Shown: positions 8,252 to 16,799 of the stretch, piece after piece
How positions within the stretch are numbered: the stretch's first letter is position 1
Layout of the letters: every line of letters starts with the position of its first letter
Assembly: GCF_024756275.1 (NCBI RefSeq)
Contig: NZ_JANUGQ010000015.1
Coordinates: 62,001 to 126,000, forward strand
From: Streptomyces pyxinae
GTDB lineage: Bacteria > Actinomycetota > Actinomycetes > Streptomycetales > Streptomycetaceae
Direction of reading: 5' to 3'
DNA length: 64,000 nucleotides
Program-made: the position numbers and the translations under genes
Notes under the pieces: generated by a model
Told to the model about the DNA's origin: nothing
The model's database searches: none
What the model saw: only the letters and a program-made list of their open reading frames with translations

Positions 8252-9679
8252 TCAGCTCGCGGCGGCGCCGAACCACTTCGGCAGCGCGCCGAGCAGCTCC
8301 CGCTGGTCCTCGCCGGCCCAGGCCACATGCCCGTCCGGCCGCAGCAGCACGGCGGGCACGTCCAGTTCCTCGCTGCCGTCGACGACATGGTCGACCCGGT
8401 CCGCCCAGCCCGCCGCCGAGAGCCGGCCGGTCCGGTCGAGCAGCAGGCCCTTGCCGCCGTGCGTCAGCTCGTAGAGGCGCCGCCCCCGCGTCAGCCGTAC
8501 GTCCCGCAGGCGCCGGCCGAGCAGTTCATGGCCCTCGCCGAAGTCGTAGCGGACCCCGATCGCGGTGATCTTCTCGATCAGGTACCGGTTCACCTCCTCG
8601 AAGTCCATCAGTTCCGCCAGCAGTCGGCGCACCGCCCGGGGCCCCGGGGCGGCGGACAGCAGTTCCATCTGCGCACGGGTGTTGTCCAGCACGTCGGCGG
8701 CCACCGGGTGGCGTTCGGTGTGATAGCTGTCCAACAGCCCCTCGGGCGCCCAGCCGTCGATCTCGGCGGCCAGCTTCCAGCCCAGGTTGAACGCGTCCTG
8801 GATGCCGAGGTTGAGGCCCTGCCCACCGGTCGGCGGATGGATGTGCGCCGCGTCGCCGGCGAGCAGCACCCGCCCCGTCCGGTAACGCTCGGCCAGCCGG
8901 GTGGCGTCACCGAAGCGGGAGATCCGGCGCGGCGAGTGCACCCCGAAGTCGGTGCCGCCGTACGCGCGCAGCTGCCGCCGCAGCTCCTCCAGGGTGGGCG
9001 GGACCGCGCGGTCCGGGGCCACCCCCTCCGCGGGCACGATGATCCGGTACAGGCCGTCCCCGAGCGGCATGGCGCCGAACCGCAGCTGGGTCCTGCGGAC
9101 CTCGGCCATCACGGCGGTCAGCGTCTCCGGGTCCACGTCCAGTTCCGCCTCGGCCAGCAGCGTCTCGGTGCTGCTCGGCTCGCCCGGGAAGCCGGTGCCG
9201 AGCAGCTTCCGCACCGTGCTGCGGCCGCCGTCGCAGCCGACCAGATGGCGCGAGCGCAGCCGCGTACCGTCGGCCAGTTCGGCGGTGACCCCGTGCTCGT
9301 CCTGGCTCAGTCCGGTCAGTTCGCTCCCGCGCCGGATCTCGGCGCCCAGTTCGACGGCGCGTTCACCCAGCAGGCGCTCGGTGAGGGCCTGCGGGATGCC
9401 GAGGACATACGCGTGCGTGGTGTCCAGCCGGTCGGGCCACGGCTTGTCGATGGCGGCGAAGCCGCCGCCCGCGGACCGCCGGCCGAGCGCGAGGAACCGG
9501 TCCGCCAGACCGCGCTGGTCCAGTACCTCCACGCTGCGCGCGTGCAGGCCGAGCGCCCGGGACTCCCCGGCCGGCTCCGCCAGCCGCTCCAGCACGACCG
9601 TCCGCGCCCCGTGCAGCCGCAGTTCGGCGGCGAGCATCAGGCCCACCGGCCCGCCGCCGGCCACGATCACATCAATCAT
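8252..9679 (-). CDS. rox: FAD-dependent rifampin monooxygenase-like protein (Rox)
   Basis: A class A flavoprotein hydroxylase of about 475 residues. It shows the N-terminal dinucleotide fold VAGGGPVGLMLAAELRLHG, the DG motif region GCDGGRSTVRKLLG and the GD motif LLAGDAAHIHPPTGGQGLN. From memory the whole protein closely resembles Streptomyces Rox, which hydroxylates the rifamycin naphthyl ring using NADPH and O2, causing ring opening and resistance. The ATG at 9679 is preserved with GGGGGAG about five bases upstream; an in-frame GTG at 9685 is a weaker option. A rifamycin-associated element lies 50-70 bases upstream, which independently supports the assignment. Alternative: a related aromatic polyketide hydroxylase, but no polyketide genes are nearby. 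Confidence 0.85.
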   Translation of the reverse strand: MIDVIVAGGGPVGLMLAAELRLHGARTVVLERLAEPAGESRALGLHARSVEVLDQRGLADRFLALGRRSAGGGFAAIDKPWPDRLDTTHAYVLGIPQALTERLLGERAVELGAEIRRGSELTGLSQDEHGVTAELADGTRLRSRHLVGCDGGRSTVRKLLGTGFPGEPSSTETLLAEAELDVDPETLTAVMAEVRRTQLRFGAMPLGDGLYRIIVPAEGVAPDRAVPPTLEELRRQLRAYGGTDFGVHSPRRISRFGDATRLAERYRTGRVLLAGDAAHIHPPTGGQGLNLGIQDAFNLGWKLAAEIDGWAPEGLLDSYHTERHPVAADVLDNTRAQMELLSAAPGPRAVRRLLAELMDFEEVNRYLIEKITAIGVRYDFGEGHELLGRRLRDVRLTRGRRLYELTHGGKGLLLDRTGRLSAAGWADRVDHVVDGSEELDVPAVLLRPDGHVAWAGEDQRELLGALPKWFGAAAS

Positions 9680-9727
9680 TCCCACTCCCCCGGAATCGTG
9701 CTTCGGCCGGTGATTCTGCGGGAGGAC

Positions 9728-9750
9728 GGGGGCCTTGCCGCAAGGCCCCC
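9728..9750 (-). promoter_or_regulatory. Rifamycin-associated element (RAE)
   Basis: An 11-bp perfect inverted repeat (GGGGGCCTTGC at 9728-9738 and GCAAGGCCCCC at 9740-9750) around one central base. Read toward rox, the core CTTGCGGCAAGGCCC matches the RAE as I recall it, the conserved DNA element found upstream of rifamycin-inactivation genes in Actinobacteria and required for rifamycin induction. Confidence 0.8.
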
Positions 9751-9755
9751 TGTGC

Positions 9756-9797
9756 GCTATACCTTGAGAGTGGCAAGGAGTGGGCGAACTCCTTGCC
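9756..9797 (-). promoter_or_regulatory. Candidate rox promoter with upstream dyad
   Basis: On the minus strand a -10-like TATAGC occupies 9761-9756. Just upstream lies a perfect 10-bp inverted repeat, GGCAAGGAGT (9772-9781) and ACTCCTTGCC (9788-9797), with a 6-base spacer. It shares the CAAGG/CCTTG half-site of the RAE. No good -35 was found at standard spacing. Confidence 0.45.
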
Positions 9798-9873
9798 TTT
9801 CTCTTTGCGCCCGTCGTGCGCCGGTTCCTGGGCGCCGAGGCCGCCCGTCACCGGCCGGATCCACCGGGCGACT

Positions 9874-11013
9874 TCACCAGGGGATGTTCCGCCAGGGGCT
9901 GCCCGCGTCCGCCAGCAGCAGCCGGTGCGAGACGAGCGCGTCCTCGTAGTACGGGCCGTACTCCTCGTCGTCGAAGCGCAGTGCCCGGCCCAGGACATAG
10001 CCGGCCGAGAAGTCCTCCCAGGATCGGTACGCGGCCTTGCTCAGCGCCCCGGCGTGCACGATGGTCCGCTCCGCCTGGTACGGATCGCAGAGCCGGGCGG
10101 CCAGCCCCCAGCGGGCCAGGCAGGCGGCCCGCCCGTAGTCGTACGCGGCGGCCGTGGTCACCCGGCCGTCGCCGGGCAGCAGCCCGTCCGCCCGGAACCG
10201 GGCCTCGTACCGCATGATCCGGCGGACCAGCTCCTCCATGTCCGCGACCACGTCCGGCGGGGCGCCCTCGTCGTGCAGGGTCCCGGCGGCGGTCTCCCGC
10301 CACAGATCGGCGGGCGGCGACTCGCCGAGACCCCGGCGCAGTTGCTCGCGCACCCGCAGGGCGAACTCGGGCGCGGCCGGGCTGTTGCGGTACTCCAGCA
10401 GGGCGGAGACCTGGGTCTGCCAGCCCGCGTGGTCGGTGAGGCCCCAGTCGCGCTCCATGGCGCGGCGCTGCCCGGGGTAGTCGTCGTAGACCGTGCCGGC
10501 CTCGTTCCACGGCACCCCGTCGCGGACCGCCAGATGCGCCCCGCAGGCGAGGCCGAAGGCGAGCGGACCGTGCAGCGGCCCGGTGTGCAGCGCCAGCAGC
10601 CGGGGCCGGGTGGTGCGCTCGTTCTCCGCGTAGTGGCGGCGCCAGACCGCCCGGTGCTCAGGGGTCGCCGGAAGACTGACGGCGGCCGGGGTGCCGCCGT
10701 TGACCACCAGGAACTGCTGGGGGCCGGACCAGTCGAACCGGGCCACCCAGTCCAGGCTGACGCCGTGGAACACCCAGTCGGGGTGCCAGGGCGGCAGCAT
10801 GCCCCGGGTCAGCAGCGGCTTGCAGAGCCAGCCGGTGGCCGGGTCCTGCACGGCCCGCCAGGTGACCATGTCCGGTTCGGCGTCCACCTCGTGCCGGTAC
10901 TGCCCGATGTAGAGCTCCTCGGCGGCGAGCACCCGCAGTTGCGCCGCCACGTCGCCGCGCAGCCCGGCCTCGTACAGCTCCCGCTCGATCACGGTGGGCG
11001 GGGTCCAGTTCAT
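9874..11013 (-). CDS. DUF1266 domain-containing protein
   Basis: A protein of about 379 residues. The C-terminal half carries the DUF1266 signature: tyrosine/arginine-rich AAYDYGRAACLARWGLAARLCDP, then GYVLGRALRFDDEEYG, ending in HRLLLADAGSPWRNIPW. The function of DUF1266 is not established. The N-terminal half resembles the SseB-like/regulatory halves of its neighbour. The ATG at 11013 overlaps the upstream stop as ATGA, so it is translationally coupled to the second DUF1266 gene. There are no membrane segments or signal peptide. The two proteins are clearly paralogous, with the same HPxxVxxxxxLxxL and W-P-G blocks. Confidence 0.8.
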   Translation of the reverse strand: MNWTPPTVIERELYEAGLRGDVAAQLRVLAAEELYIGQYRHEVDAEPDMVTWRAVQDPATGWLCKPLLTRGMLPPWHPDWVFHGVSLDWVARFDWSGPQQFLVVNGGTPAAVSLPATPEHRAVWRRHYAENERTTRPRLLALHTGPLHGPLAFGLACGAHLAVRDGVPWNEAGTVYDDYPGQRRAMERDWGLTDHAGWQTQVSALLEYRNSPAAPEFALRVREQLRRGLGESPPADLWRETAAGTLHDEGAPPDVVADMEELVRRIMRYEARFRADGLLPGDGRVTTAAAYDYGRAACLARWGLAARLCDPYQAERTIVHAGALSKAAYRSWEDFSAGYVLGRALRFDDEEYGPYYEDALVSHRLLLADAGSPWRNIPW

Positions 11014-12248
11014 GACCACGGCAGGCTCCGGAAGGGGCTCGCCGGATCGCCGGTCAGCACGCGGTGCTGGGCGACGGACTCCTGGTACGTCAGGCCGAAC
11101 GCGCCCTCGTCGAAGGCGAGGACCCGGGCCAGGGCGTACGCCGCCGAGAAGGCCGCCCAGGATCCGTACGTCTCCCGGCTGAGCCGGCCGGCCGTCAGCA
11201 CCGCCTCCTCGGCCCGGCCCGGGTCACAGAGCCGGGCGCCGAGCCCGAGCCGCACCAGGCAGACCACCCGGCCGTAGTCGAACGCGGCCAGGGAGTCGAC
11301 GCGTTCCCCGGCGGCGAGCAGCCCGTCCCGGCGGAACGCCGCCTCGTAGCCGGTGATCCGCTCGACGACGGTACGGAGCTCCGCCCGGGTGTCCGCGCCG
11401 GCCCGGCGCCGGTCCAGCGCCCGCCCGGTCTCCTTCTGCCACTCGTCCGGGGACGGCTCCCGGCCCAGCCGGCGGGCCAGAGCGGTACGGGTGGTGAGCG
11501 CGAGCGCCTCCTCCCGGCCGCAGAGCCGCGCCCCGTGCAGGGCGGCCAGGGCCTCGGCGAATCCGGCCCGGTGGGTGACGCCCCAGGTCCGCCGGAGCCT
11601 GGCCGCGTCCTCGGCGTAGCCGAAGCAGGTGGCGCCGAGGTCGTTCCAGGCCATGCTGTTGTGCACCGACAGATGGGCGCCGCAGCCCAGTCCGTGCGCC
11701 AGGGCGCCGTCGCGCGGCTGCCCGGCGTGGGTGAGCAGCAGGCCGCGCGGGGGGCCACCGGTGGCGGTGGCGGCACGGCGCCAGCCGGCCCGGTCGGCGG
11801 GGCGCGCCCCGGTGCTGACCGCCCAGGGGGTACCGGGGTTGACGGCCAGCCGCAGCCGGCCGCCCGGCCAGCTGTCCGCCAGCTCGCCCAGGGTGAGGGC
11901 GCGGTGCACCTGCTCGGGGTGCCAGGGCGGGAGCGATCCTGCGGTGTGGACGGCGATGCTCCGCTTGCCGGTCGCCGGGTCCCGCACCGGGGTGAGCGGG
12001 GCGGTGAAGCCCGGGGTGTCGGCCGCCAGCCGGTCCAGCGGCAGAAAGAGCCGGACACCGGCCAGGGCGGCCGGCAGCGCCGCCGGATCGCCGCCGAGGG
12101 AGGCTTCGTACAACCGCTGTTCGATCGCGGTGGGCGCGAACGGCGTTCCCGGTGCCCCCGCTGCTCCTGACGCCCCCGGTGCTCCCGGCGGAGCCCCGGA
12201 TCCCGGCGCCGCCGGCCCCTCCGCCGTTGTCCCCCGCGCCGCTGTCAT
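11010..12248 (-). CDS. DUF1266 domain-containing protein, paralogue
   Basis: A 412-residue paralogue of the downstream gene. An N-terminal Ala/Gly/Pro-rich stretch of about 40 residues is followed by ERLYEASLGGDPAAL-type and WHPEQVHRALTLGELA-type blocks. The DUF1266 end includes FDYGRVVCLVRLGLGARLCDP and closes with HRVLTGDPASPFRSLPW. It overlaps the next gene by four bases. The start at 12248 has only a weak GGGA ribosome site. The pair looks like a tandem duplication retained as an operon; its role is unknown. Confidence 0.78.
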   Translation of the reverse strand: MTAARGTTAEGPAAPGSGAPPGAPGASGAAGAPGTPFAPTAIEQRLYEASLGGDPAALPAALAGVRLFLPLDRLAADTPGFTAPLTPVRDPATGKRSIAVHTAGSLPPWHPEQVHRALTLGELADSWPGGRLRLAVNPGTPWAVSTGARPADRAGWRRAATATGGPPRGLLLTHAGQPRDGALAHGLGCGAHLSVHNSMAWNDLGATCFGYAEDAARLRRTWGVTHRAGFAEALAALHGARLCGREEALALTTRTALARRLGREPSPDEWQKETGRALDRRRAGADTRAELRTVVERITGYEAAFRRDGLLAAGERVDSLAAFDYGRVVCLVRLGLGARLCDPGRAEEAVLTAGRLSRETYGSWAAFSAAYALARVLAFDEGAFGLTYQESVAQHRVLTGDPASPFRSLPWS

Positions 12249-12338
12249 TCCCGTTGCCCCCGCTGTCCCGTCGTCCCCGGTATCCCCGTTTCCACAGGGG
12301 TGATCTTATGAACTCACCGGGGAGGCGTGGCCGTCAGG

Positions 12339-13412
12339 TCAGAATTCGGCATCGGCCGGGGGCGGGGGCTCCTCCCCGGCGGTGCCCTCGGGGGCGTACC
12401 GCAGCACCCCCCACATCGCGTGCTCGTCCGGGGCGTCGGCCGGGCCGGTCACCCGGCAGCCGTCCAGGGCCTTGAGCAGTGCCTCGCCGTCGGTGCCGGA
12501 GCCGATCAGCACCAGCTGGGTGAGCCGGTCGGCGCCGGGCGGCCAGGGTTCGGGGCGGAAGCGCAGAAAGCGGCCGACCGCGTGGATCGCGTACCGGTTG
12601 CCGGGGTCGGCGGCACCGAAGTCCACGAAGCCCTTGATCCGGTAGAGCCCCTGGGGGCGCGAGTCCAGGAACTCCAGCAGCCGGCGCGGGTGCAGTGGAC
12701 CGGGCGCGGTGAAGGAGACCGTCTCGTACGCCGCGTGCGCGTGCGGCTCGGCGACCGCGTACACCTCGTCCAGGTCCTCGAAGGAGAGCTGCCGCGCGCC
12801 CCCGTCGTCCTCCCGGACCACCCGGTCGAAGAGCAGCTCGGGATCGACCCGTCCGTACACCGCCTCGGTCACGGCGGCCCGTCCGGCGAGACCGGTGACG
12901 GCTCCCCGTACCCGCCGCAGTTCCTCGGCGGACACCCGGTCCGCCTTGTTGACGACCACCAGGTCCGCGATGGCCAGATGGCGGTCGGTCTCCGGATGGC
13001 GTTCCCGGGTGGCGTCGAACTCGGCCGCGTCGATCACCTGGACCAGACCCCCGTACAGGATCCGGTCGTTGTCGCTGGCCAGGATCATCCGGACCAGCTC
13101 CTGCGGCTCCGCGAGCCCGCTCGCCTCGATGACGATCACGTCCAGCCGGGCGGCGGGGCGGGTGAGCGTCTCCAGATAGGTGTCCAGCTCACTCGCGTCC
13201 ACGGCACAGCACAGACAGCCGTTGCCCAGCGAGACGGTCGAACCGACCTGCCCGGCCACGGTCATGGCGTCCACCTCGATGGAGCCGAAGTCATTGACCA
13301 TGACACCGATACGGGTGCCACGCGCGCTCCGCAGCAACTGGTTGAGCAGCGTGGTCTTGCCCGACCCCAGAAAGCCCGCGAGGACGACGACGGGGATCTG
13401 CTGCGCGCTCAA
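12339..13412 (-). CDS. CobW/COG0523 family metallochaperone GTPase
   Basis: A 357-residue G3E-family GTPase, a class that inserts or allocates zinc, cobalt or other metals. The P-loop is GFLGSGKTT (13-21), the metal-binding CxCC motif is CLCC (66-69), the Walker B region is EASGLAEP (about 96-103), an NKAD guanine-specificity motif lies near residue 155, and the CobW C-terminal domain is at about 230-325. There is no long His-rich linker. The apparent start is TTG at 13412, with GAGAGGG a few bases upstream; no ATG or GTG fits as well. No Zur-like box was recognised upstream, so zinc control is not shown. It is transcribed away from the divergent two-component system. Confidence 0.88.
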   Translation of the reverse strand: MSAQQIPVVVLAGFLGSGKTTLLNQLLRSARGTRIGVMVNDFGSIEVDAMTVAGQVGSTVSLGNGCLCCAVDASELDTYLETLTRPAARLDVIVIEASGLAEPQELVRMILASDNDRILYGGLVQVIDAAEFDATRERHPETDRHLAIADLVVVNKADRVSAEELRRVRGAVTGLAGRAAVTEAVYGRVDPELLFDRVVREDDGGARQLSFEDLDEVYAVAEPHAHAAYETVSFTAPGPLHPRRLLEFLDSRPQGLYRIKGFVDFGAADPGNRYAIHAVGRFLRFRPEPWPPGADRLTQLVLIGSGTDGEALLKALDGCRVTGPADAPDEHAMWGVLRYAPEGTAGEEPPPPADAEF

Positions 13413-13859
13413 GGACGGCCCTCTCTCGGTCGTGGACGAACCCCCAGAATCGCACGCCGCCGGCCCCCGCCGGAACCGCCCGCCCGGTCACCCGCCGGGC
13501 TCGGGCCGGTCGCGCGCCGGACCGCTCGGCCGGCATTCCGCCGGGCAGGAGCCGGTCGTGCCCCGGGCCGCCCGCCCGGGGCCGGGCACCCGGTCGTCCG
13601 CCGGGGGACGCGCGGGCGGCGGCGGGTCGTGCGCCGGGGCCCTGCGGGCCGGTCGCCCGCCAGGACCGTGCGGTCGGCCGTCCACCGGGTGCCCACGGGG
13701 AGTCGGCCGGAAGTCCACCGGGCTCACATGACCGGTCGTGCCCCGGACGCGGGCTCGCGGGGAGGGACGGTCGCGTGCCGGACGGCGGCTCGCGGGGACT
13801 GGGCGGCCGGTGCGGTGCCCGGCGTTTCGCCGGTGGCCGGGGACCCGTACCGTCGTCCC
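13413..13859. other. Divergent promoter interval without a gene
   Basis: About 450 bases between the CobW GTPase and the sensor kinase, which are transcribed outward. It contains the word CCGGTCGTGCCCCGG twice (near 13549 and 13731) and other Pro/Gly-biased GC-rich sequence. I recognise no coding sequence, RNA or defined operator. Confidence 0.4.
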
Positions 13860-16046
13860 ATGACCGCCGCGCCGGGATCCGCGCCGCCGCGCGCGTCCGG
13901 CCGACGGACGCGCCCCGGCTGGCCGCAGCGTGTCTTCGCGCAGGCGCTGCTGATGCAGCTGACCGTCGTCACCGGGGTGACGGTGCTGGTCACCGGCCTG
14001 TTCCTGGCACCGCTCGGGAACCAGCTGGACGACCAGGCGATGCGGCGCGCGCTGGCCATCGCCGGCACCGCCGCGTCCCCGGAGGTCGCCGCCGGGCTGC
14101 TCGGCTCCCGGCCGGAGCCCGGCGGCCCGGTGCAGCGGGCGGCCGAGCGGATCCGGCGGACCACCGGCGCCGAGTACGTGGTGGTCATGGACCGCCACGG
14201 GGTGCGCTGGTCCCACACCGACCCCGGGCAGATCGGCCGGCTGGTCTCCACCGACCCGAGCGACGCGCTGGCCGGCCGGGAGGTGATGGAGATCGCCGAC
14301 GGCACCCTCGGCCGCTCGGCGCGGGGCAAGGTCCCGCTGCGCGCGGCGGACGGCCGGATCGTCGGCGCGGTCTCGGTCGGCATCGAGTACGAGAGCGTGC
14401 GCGCCCGGCTGCTCGCGGCGCTCCCCGGACTGCTCGCCTGCGCGGGCGGGGCGCTCGCCGTCGGGGCGCTCGCCGCCCTGCTGCTCTCCCGCCGCTTCCG
14501 GCGCCGCACCCATGACCTGGCCTTCTCCGACATCTCGGCGCTGCTGGCCGAGCGGGAGGCGATGCTGCACGGCATCCGGGAGGGGGTGGTGGCGCTGGAC
14601 GCCGCCGGCCGGATACGGCTCCTCAACGACGAGGCCCAGCGGCTCCTGGGGCTCGGCCCGGAGGCCACCGGCCGCCCGCTGGACGAGGTGCTGGGGCCGA
14701 GCCGGACGGCCGAGGTGCTGACCGGCCGGGTGGCGGGCGAGGACCTGGTGGCGGTGCGGGGGCGGCGGGTGCTGGTCGCCAACCGGATGCCCACCGACGA
14801 CGGGGGCGCCGTCGCCACCCTGCGCGACCGCACCGAACTGGAGCGGCTGGGGCGCGAACTGGACTCCACGCACGGGCTGATCGACGCCCTGCGGGCCCAG
14901 GACCACGAGCACGCCAACCGGCTGCACACCCTGCTCGGACTGCTGGATCTTGAGCTGCACCAGGAGGCGGTGGAGTTCCTCACCGAGGTCGTGGGCGGCC
15001 GGCGGGCGACGGCCGAGGAGGTCACCGAGAAGGTGCGCGACCCGCTGGTCGCCGCGCTGCTGGTCGGCAAGGCGACGGTGGCGGCCGAGCGCGGGGTGGC
15101 GCTGCGGCTGGCCCCGGACACCCTGCTGCCGGACCGGCTGGTGGACCCGGCCGAGCTGGTGACGGTGGTGGGCAACCTGGTCGACAACGCGCTGGACGCG
15201 GCCGCCGGGTCGGACGCGCCGCTGGTGGAGGTGGAGCTGCGCGCCGAGGGGCGGACGGTGGTGCTGCGGGTGACGGACAGCGGGCCGGGAGTCCCCGAGG
15301 AGCTGCGCGAACGGGTCTTCACCGAGGGCTGGTCGACCAAGGCGGGCCCCGCCCATGGCGCCGGCCGGGGCCTCGGCCTGGCACTGGTCCGCCGGCTGGC
15401 CGAGCGCCGGGGCGGCACCGCCCGGGTGGCCGGTGTCCCCGGGCGCCCGGCCACGGCGGTCCCGGGCGGGGGCCGGCCGGACTCCGCAGACCTGGACCCG
15501 GCGGCCTCCAGCGGGAACCGGCCGGAGTCCACGGGCCCGGCCCCGGCGGACCTGACCACGGCGGCCCCGGGTGCGACGACCCCCGGTGCGGCGATCCCGG
15601 CCCCGGCCCCGGCGGTCCCGGGCGGGGACGGACCGAAGACCGAGGGCCGGGACGGAGCGGCCCCGGCGGAGCTGGCCATGGCGGGGGACCAGGCCACGGC
15701 CGGGGGCCTTCGCGGCCCGGTGGGCCCGGGCGCCGCGACCTGCTCCGGCGGACATGGAGCGGTGGGCCCGGCGCGCGACACCGGGGAGCCGGGCTCCGGC
15801 GGCCGGGGGGCCGAGTTCACCGTCGTCCTCCCCGAGGCCCTCGCCCCACCGGCCCCGGACCCGGGCCCGGCCGCCCCACCGCCCCCCGGCGCAGACCCGG
15901 CCGCCCCACTGACCCCGGGCACGGCCCCGGACCCGCTCGCGGACCCCGGTTCGGCCCCCGGCCCGGGCCCGGAGGGCCATCGGCCGCCGGGCGGTGCGCC
16001 GGGCGCCCGGACCGGCGGGGCGGCGACGGGAGGAGCGGCGCGGTGA
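13860..16046 (+). CDS. CitA/DcuS-type sensor histidine kinase with interrupted ATPase domain
   Basis: A 728-residue membrane sensor: TM1 at about 30-50, an extracytoplasmic PAS-like sensor at about 50-180, TM2 at about 187-209 and a cytoplasmic PAS at about 230-325. The phospho-acceptor is His349 in LRAQDHEHANRLH, followed by HATPase boxes NLVDNALDA (439-447), DSGPGVP and GRGLGLAL. The family senses C4-dicarboxylates, citrate or acetate. Unusually, about 125 Ala/Pro/Gly-rich residues (525-648, bases 15432-15803) separate the G2 box from the last strand EFTVVLP, and a 70-residue Pro-rich tail follows. The ATG is at 13860. The stop overlaps the response-regulator start by four bases. The neighbouring decayed symporter is probably a former target. 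Confidence 0.88.
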   Translation: MTAAPGSAPPRASGRRTRPGWPQRVFAQALLMQLTVVTGVTVLVTGLFLAPLGNQLDDQAMRRALAIAGTAASPEVAAGLLGSRPEPGGPVQRAAERIRRTTGAEYVVVMDRHGVRWSHTDPGQIGRLVSTDPSDALAGREVMEIADGTLGRSARGKVPLRAADGRIVGAVSVGIEYESVRARLLAALPGLLACAGGALAVGALAALLLSRRFRRRTHDLAFSDISALLAEREAMLHGIREGVVALDAAGRIRLLNDEAQRLLGLGPEATGRPLDEVLGPSRTAEVLTGRVAGEDLVAVRGRRVLVANRMPTDDGGAVATLRDRTELERLGRELDSTHGLIDALRAQDHEHANRLHTLLGLLDLELHQEAVEFLTEVVGGRRATAEEVTEKVRDPLVAALLVGKATVAAERGVALRLAPDTLLPDRLVDPAELVTVVGNLVDNALDAAAGSDAPLVEVELRAEGRTVVLRVTDSGPGVPEELRERVFTEGWSTKAGPAHGAGRGLGLALVRRLAERRGGTARVAGVPGRPATAVPGGGRPDSADLDPAASSGNRPESTGPAPADLTTAAPGATTPGAAIPAPAPAVPGGDGPKTEGRDGAAPAELAMAGDQATAGGLRGPVGPGAATCSGGHGAVGPARDTGEPGSGGRGAEFTVVLPEALAPPAPDPGPAAPPPPGADPAAPLTPGTAPDPLADPGSAPGPGPEGHRPPGGAPGARTGGAATGGAAR

Positions 16047-16723
16047 TCGGCGTACTCGTGGTGGACGACGACCCCCGGGTCGCGGAGATCAACGCCGCCT
16101 ATGTGGCGAAGGTGCCGGGCTTCCGGGTGGTGGCCCGGGCGCATTCGGCGGCCGGGGCACTGGCCAGGGCCGGAGAGCTGCCGGTCGATCTGATCCTGCT
16201 CGACCACTATCTGCCGGACGGCACCGGGCTGGGGGTCGTCGCCGAGCTGCGCCGGCGCGGCCACCAGGCGGACGTGATCATGGTGACGGCCGCCCGGGAC
16301 GTCGCCACCGTGCAGGCCGCCCAGCGCCACGGGGCGCTCCAGTACCTGGTGAAGCCGTTCTCCTTCGCGGGCCTGCGCCCCAAGCTGGAGGCGTACGCCC
16401 GGCTGCGGACCACCCTGGCGGGCGGCGGCGAGGCGGAGCAGGCCGAGGTGGACCGGATCTTCGGCGCCCTCTCGGCCCCCACCGGCGCGCCCGGGCTGCC
16501 CAAGGGCCACTCCCCCACGACGGCCGAGGTGGTGCGGCGGGCGCTGCTCGCGGCGGACGGCCCGCTCTCCGCCCAGGAGCTCGCGGAGCGCGCCGGGATC
16601 AGCCGCCAGACCGCCCAGCGGTATCTGAAGCTGCTGGAGCGGACGGGCCGGGTCCGGCTGTCGCTGCGGTACGGCGAGACCGGCCGCCCCGAGCACCGGT
16701 ACGCCTGGACCGGCGCCGGCTGA
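16043..16723 (+). CDS. CitB/DcuR-family response regulator
   Basis: A 226-residue transcription factor partnered with the overlapping kinase (GTGA overlap; GTG start with GGAGG nearby). The receiver domain starts MIGVLVVDDDPRVAEI, has the phospho-acceptor aspartate in LILLDHYLPDG, a conserved Thr in MVTAARD and a Lys in LVKPFSF. The C-terminal HTH, at about 165-210, reads AQELAERAGISRQTAQRYLKLL, typical of CitB/DcuR regulators that activate transporters for organic acids. The cognate transporter gene appears to be the decayed symporter on the opposite strand, immediately downstream. Confidence 0.9.
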   Translation: MIGVLVVDDDPRVAEINAAYVAKVPGFRVVARAHSAAGALARAGELPVDLILLDHYLPDGTGLGVVAELRRRGHQADVIMVTAARDVATVQAAQRHGALQYLVKPFSFAGLRPKLEAYARLRTTLAGGGEAEQAEVDRIFGALSAPTGAPGLPKGHSPTTAEVVRRALLAADGPLSAQELAERAGISRQTAQRYLKLLERTGRVRLSLRYGETGRPEHRYAWTGAG

Positions 16724-16799
16724 CGCACCGGGGCCCCTGCGGCCCGGCGTCCCGTCGGGACACGGGCGTTCGCCCCCGGCCCCGTACCCCCGCGGCGCC

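Noticed and set aside
4875..8276. Minus-strand frame of more than 1100 codons across parC and the repeats
   Set aside because: Antisense to parC, and through the 17-bp array it only survives because the units lack stops; no domain is recognisable.
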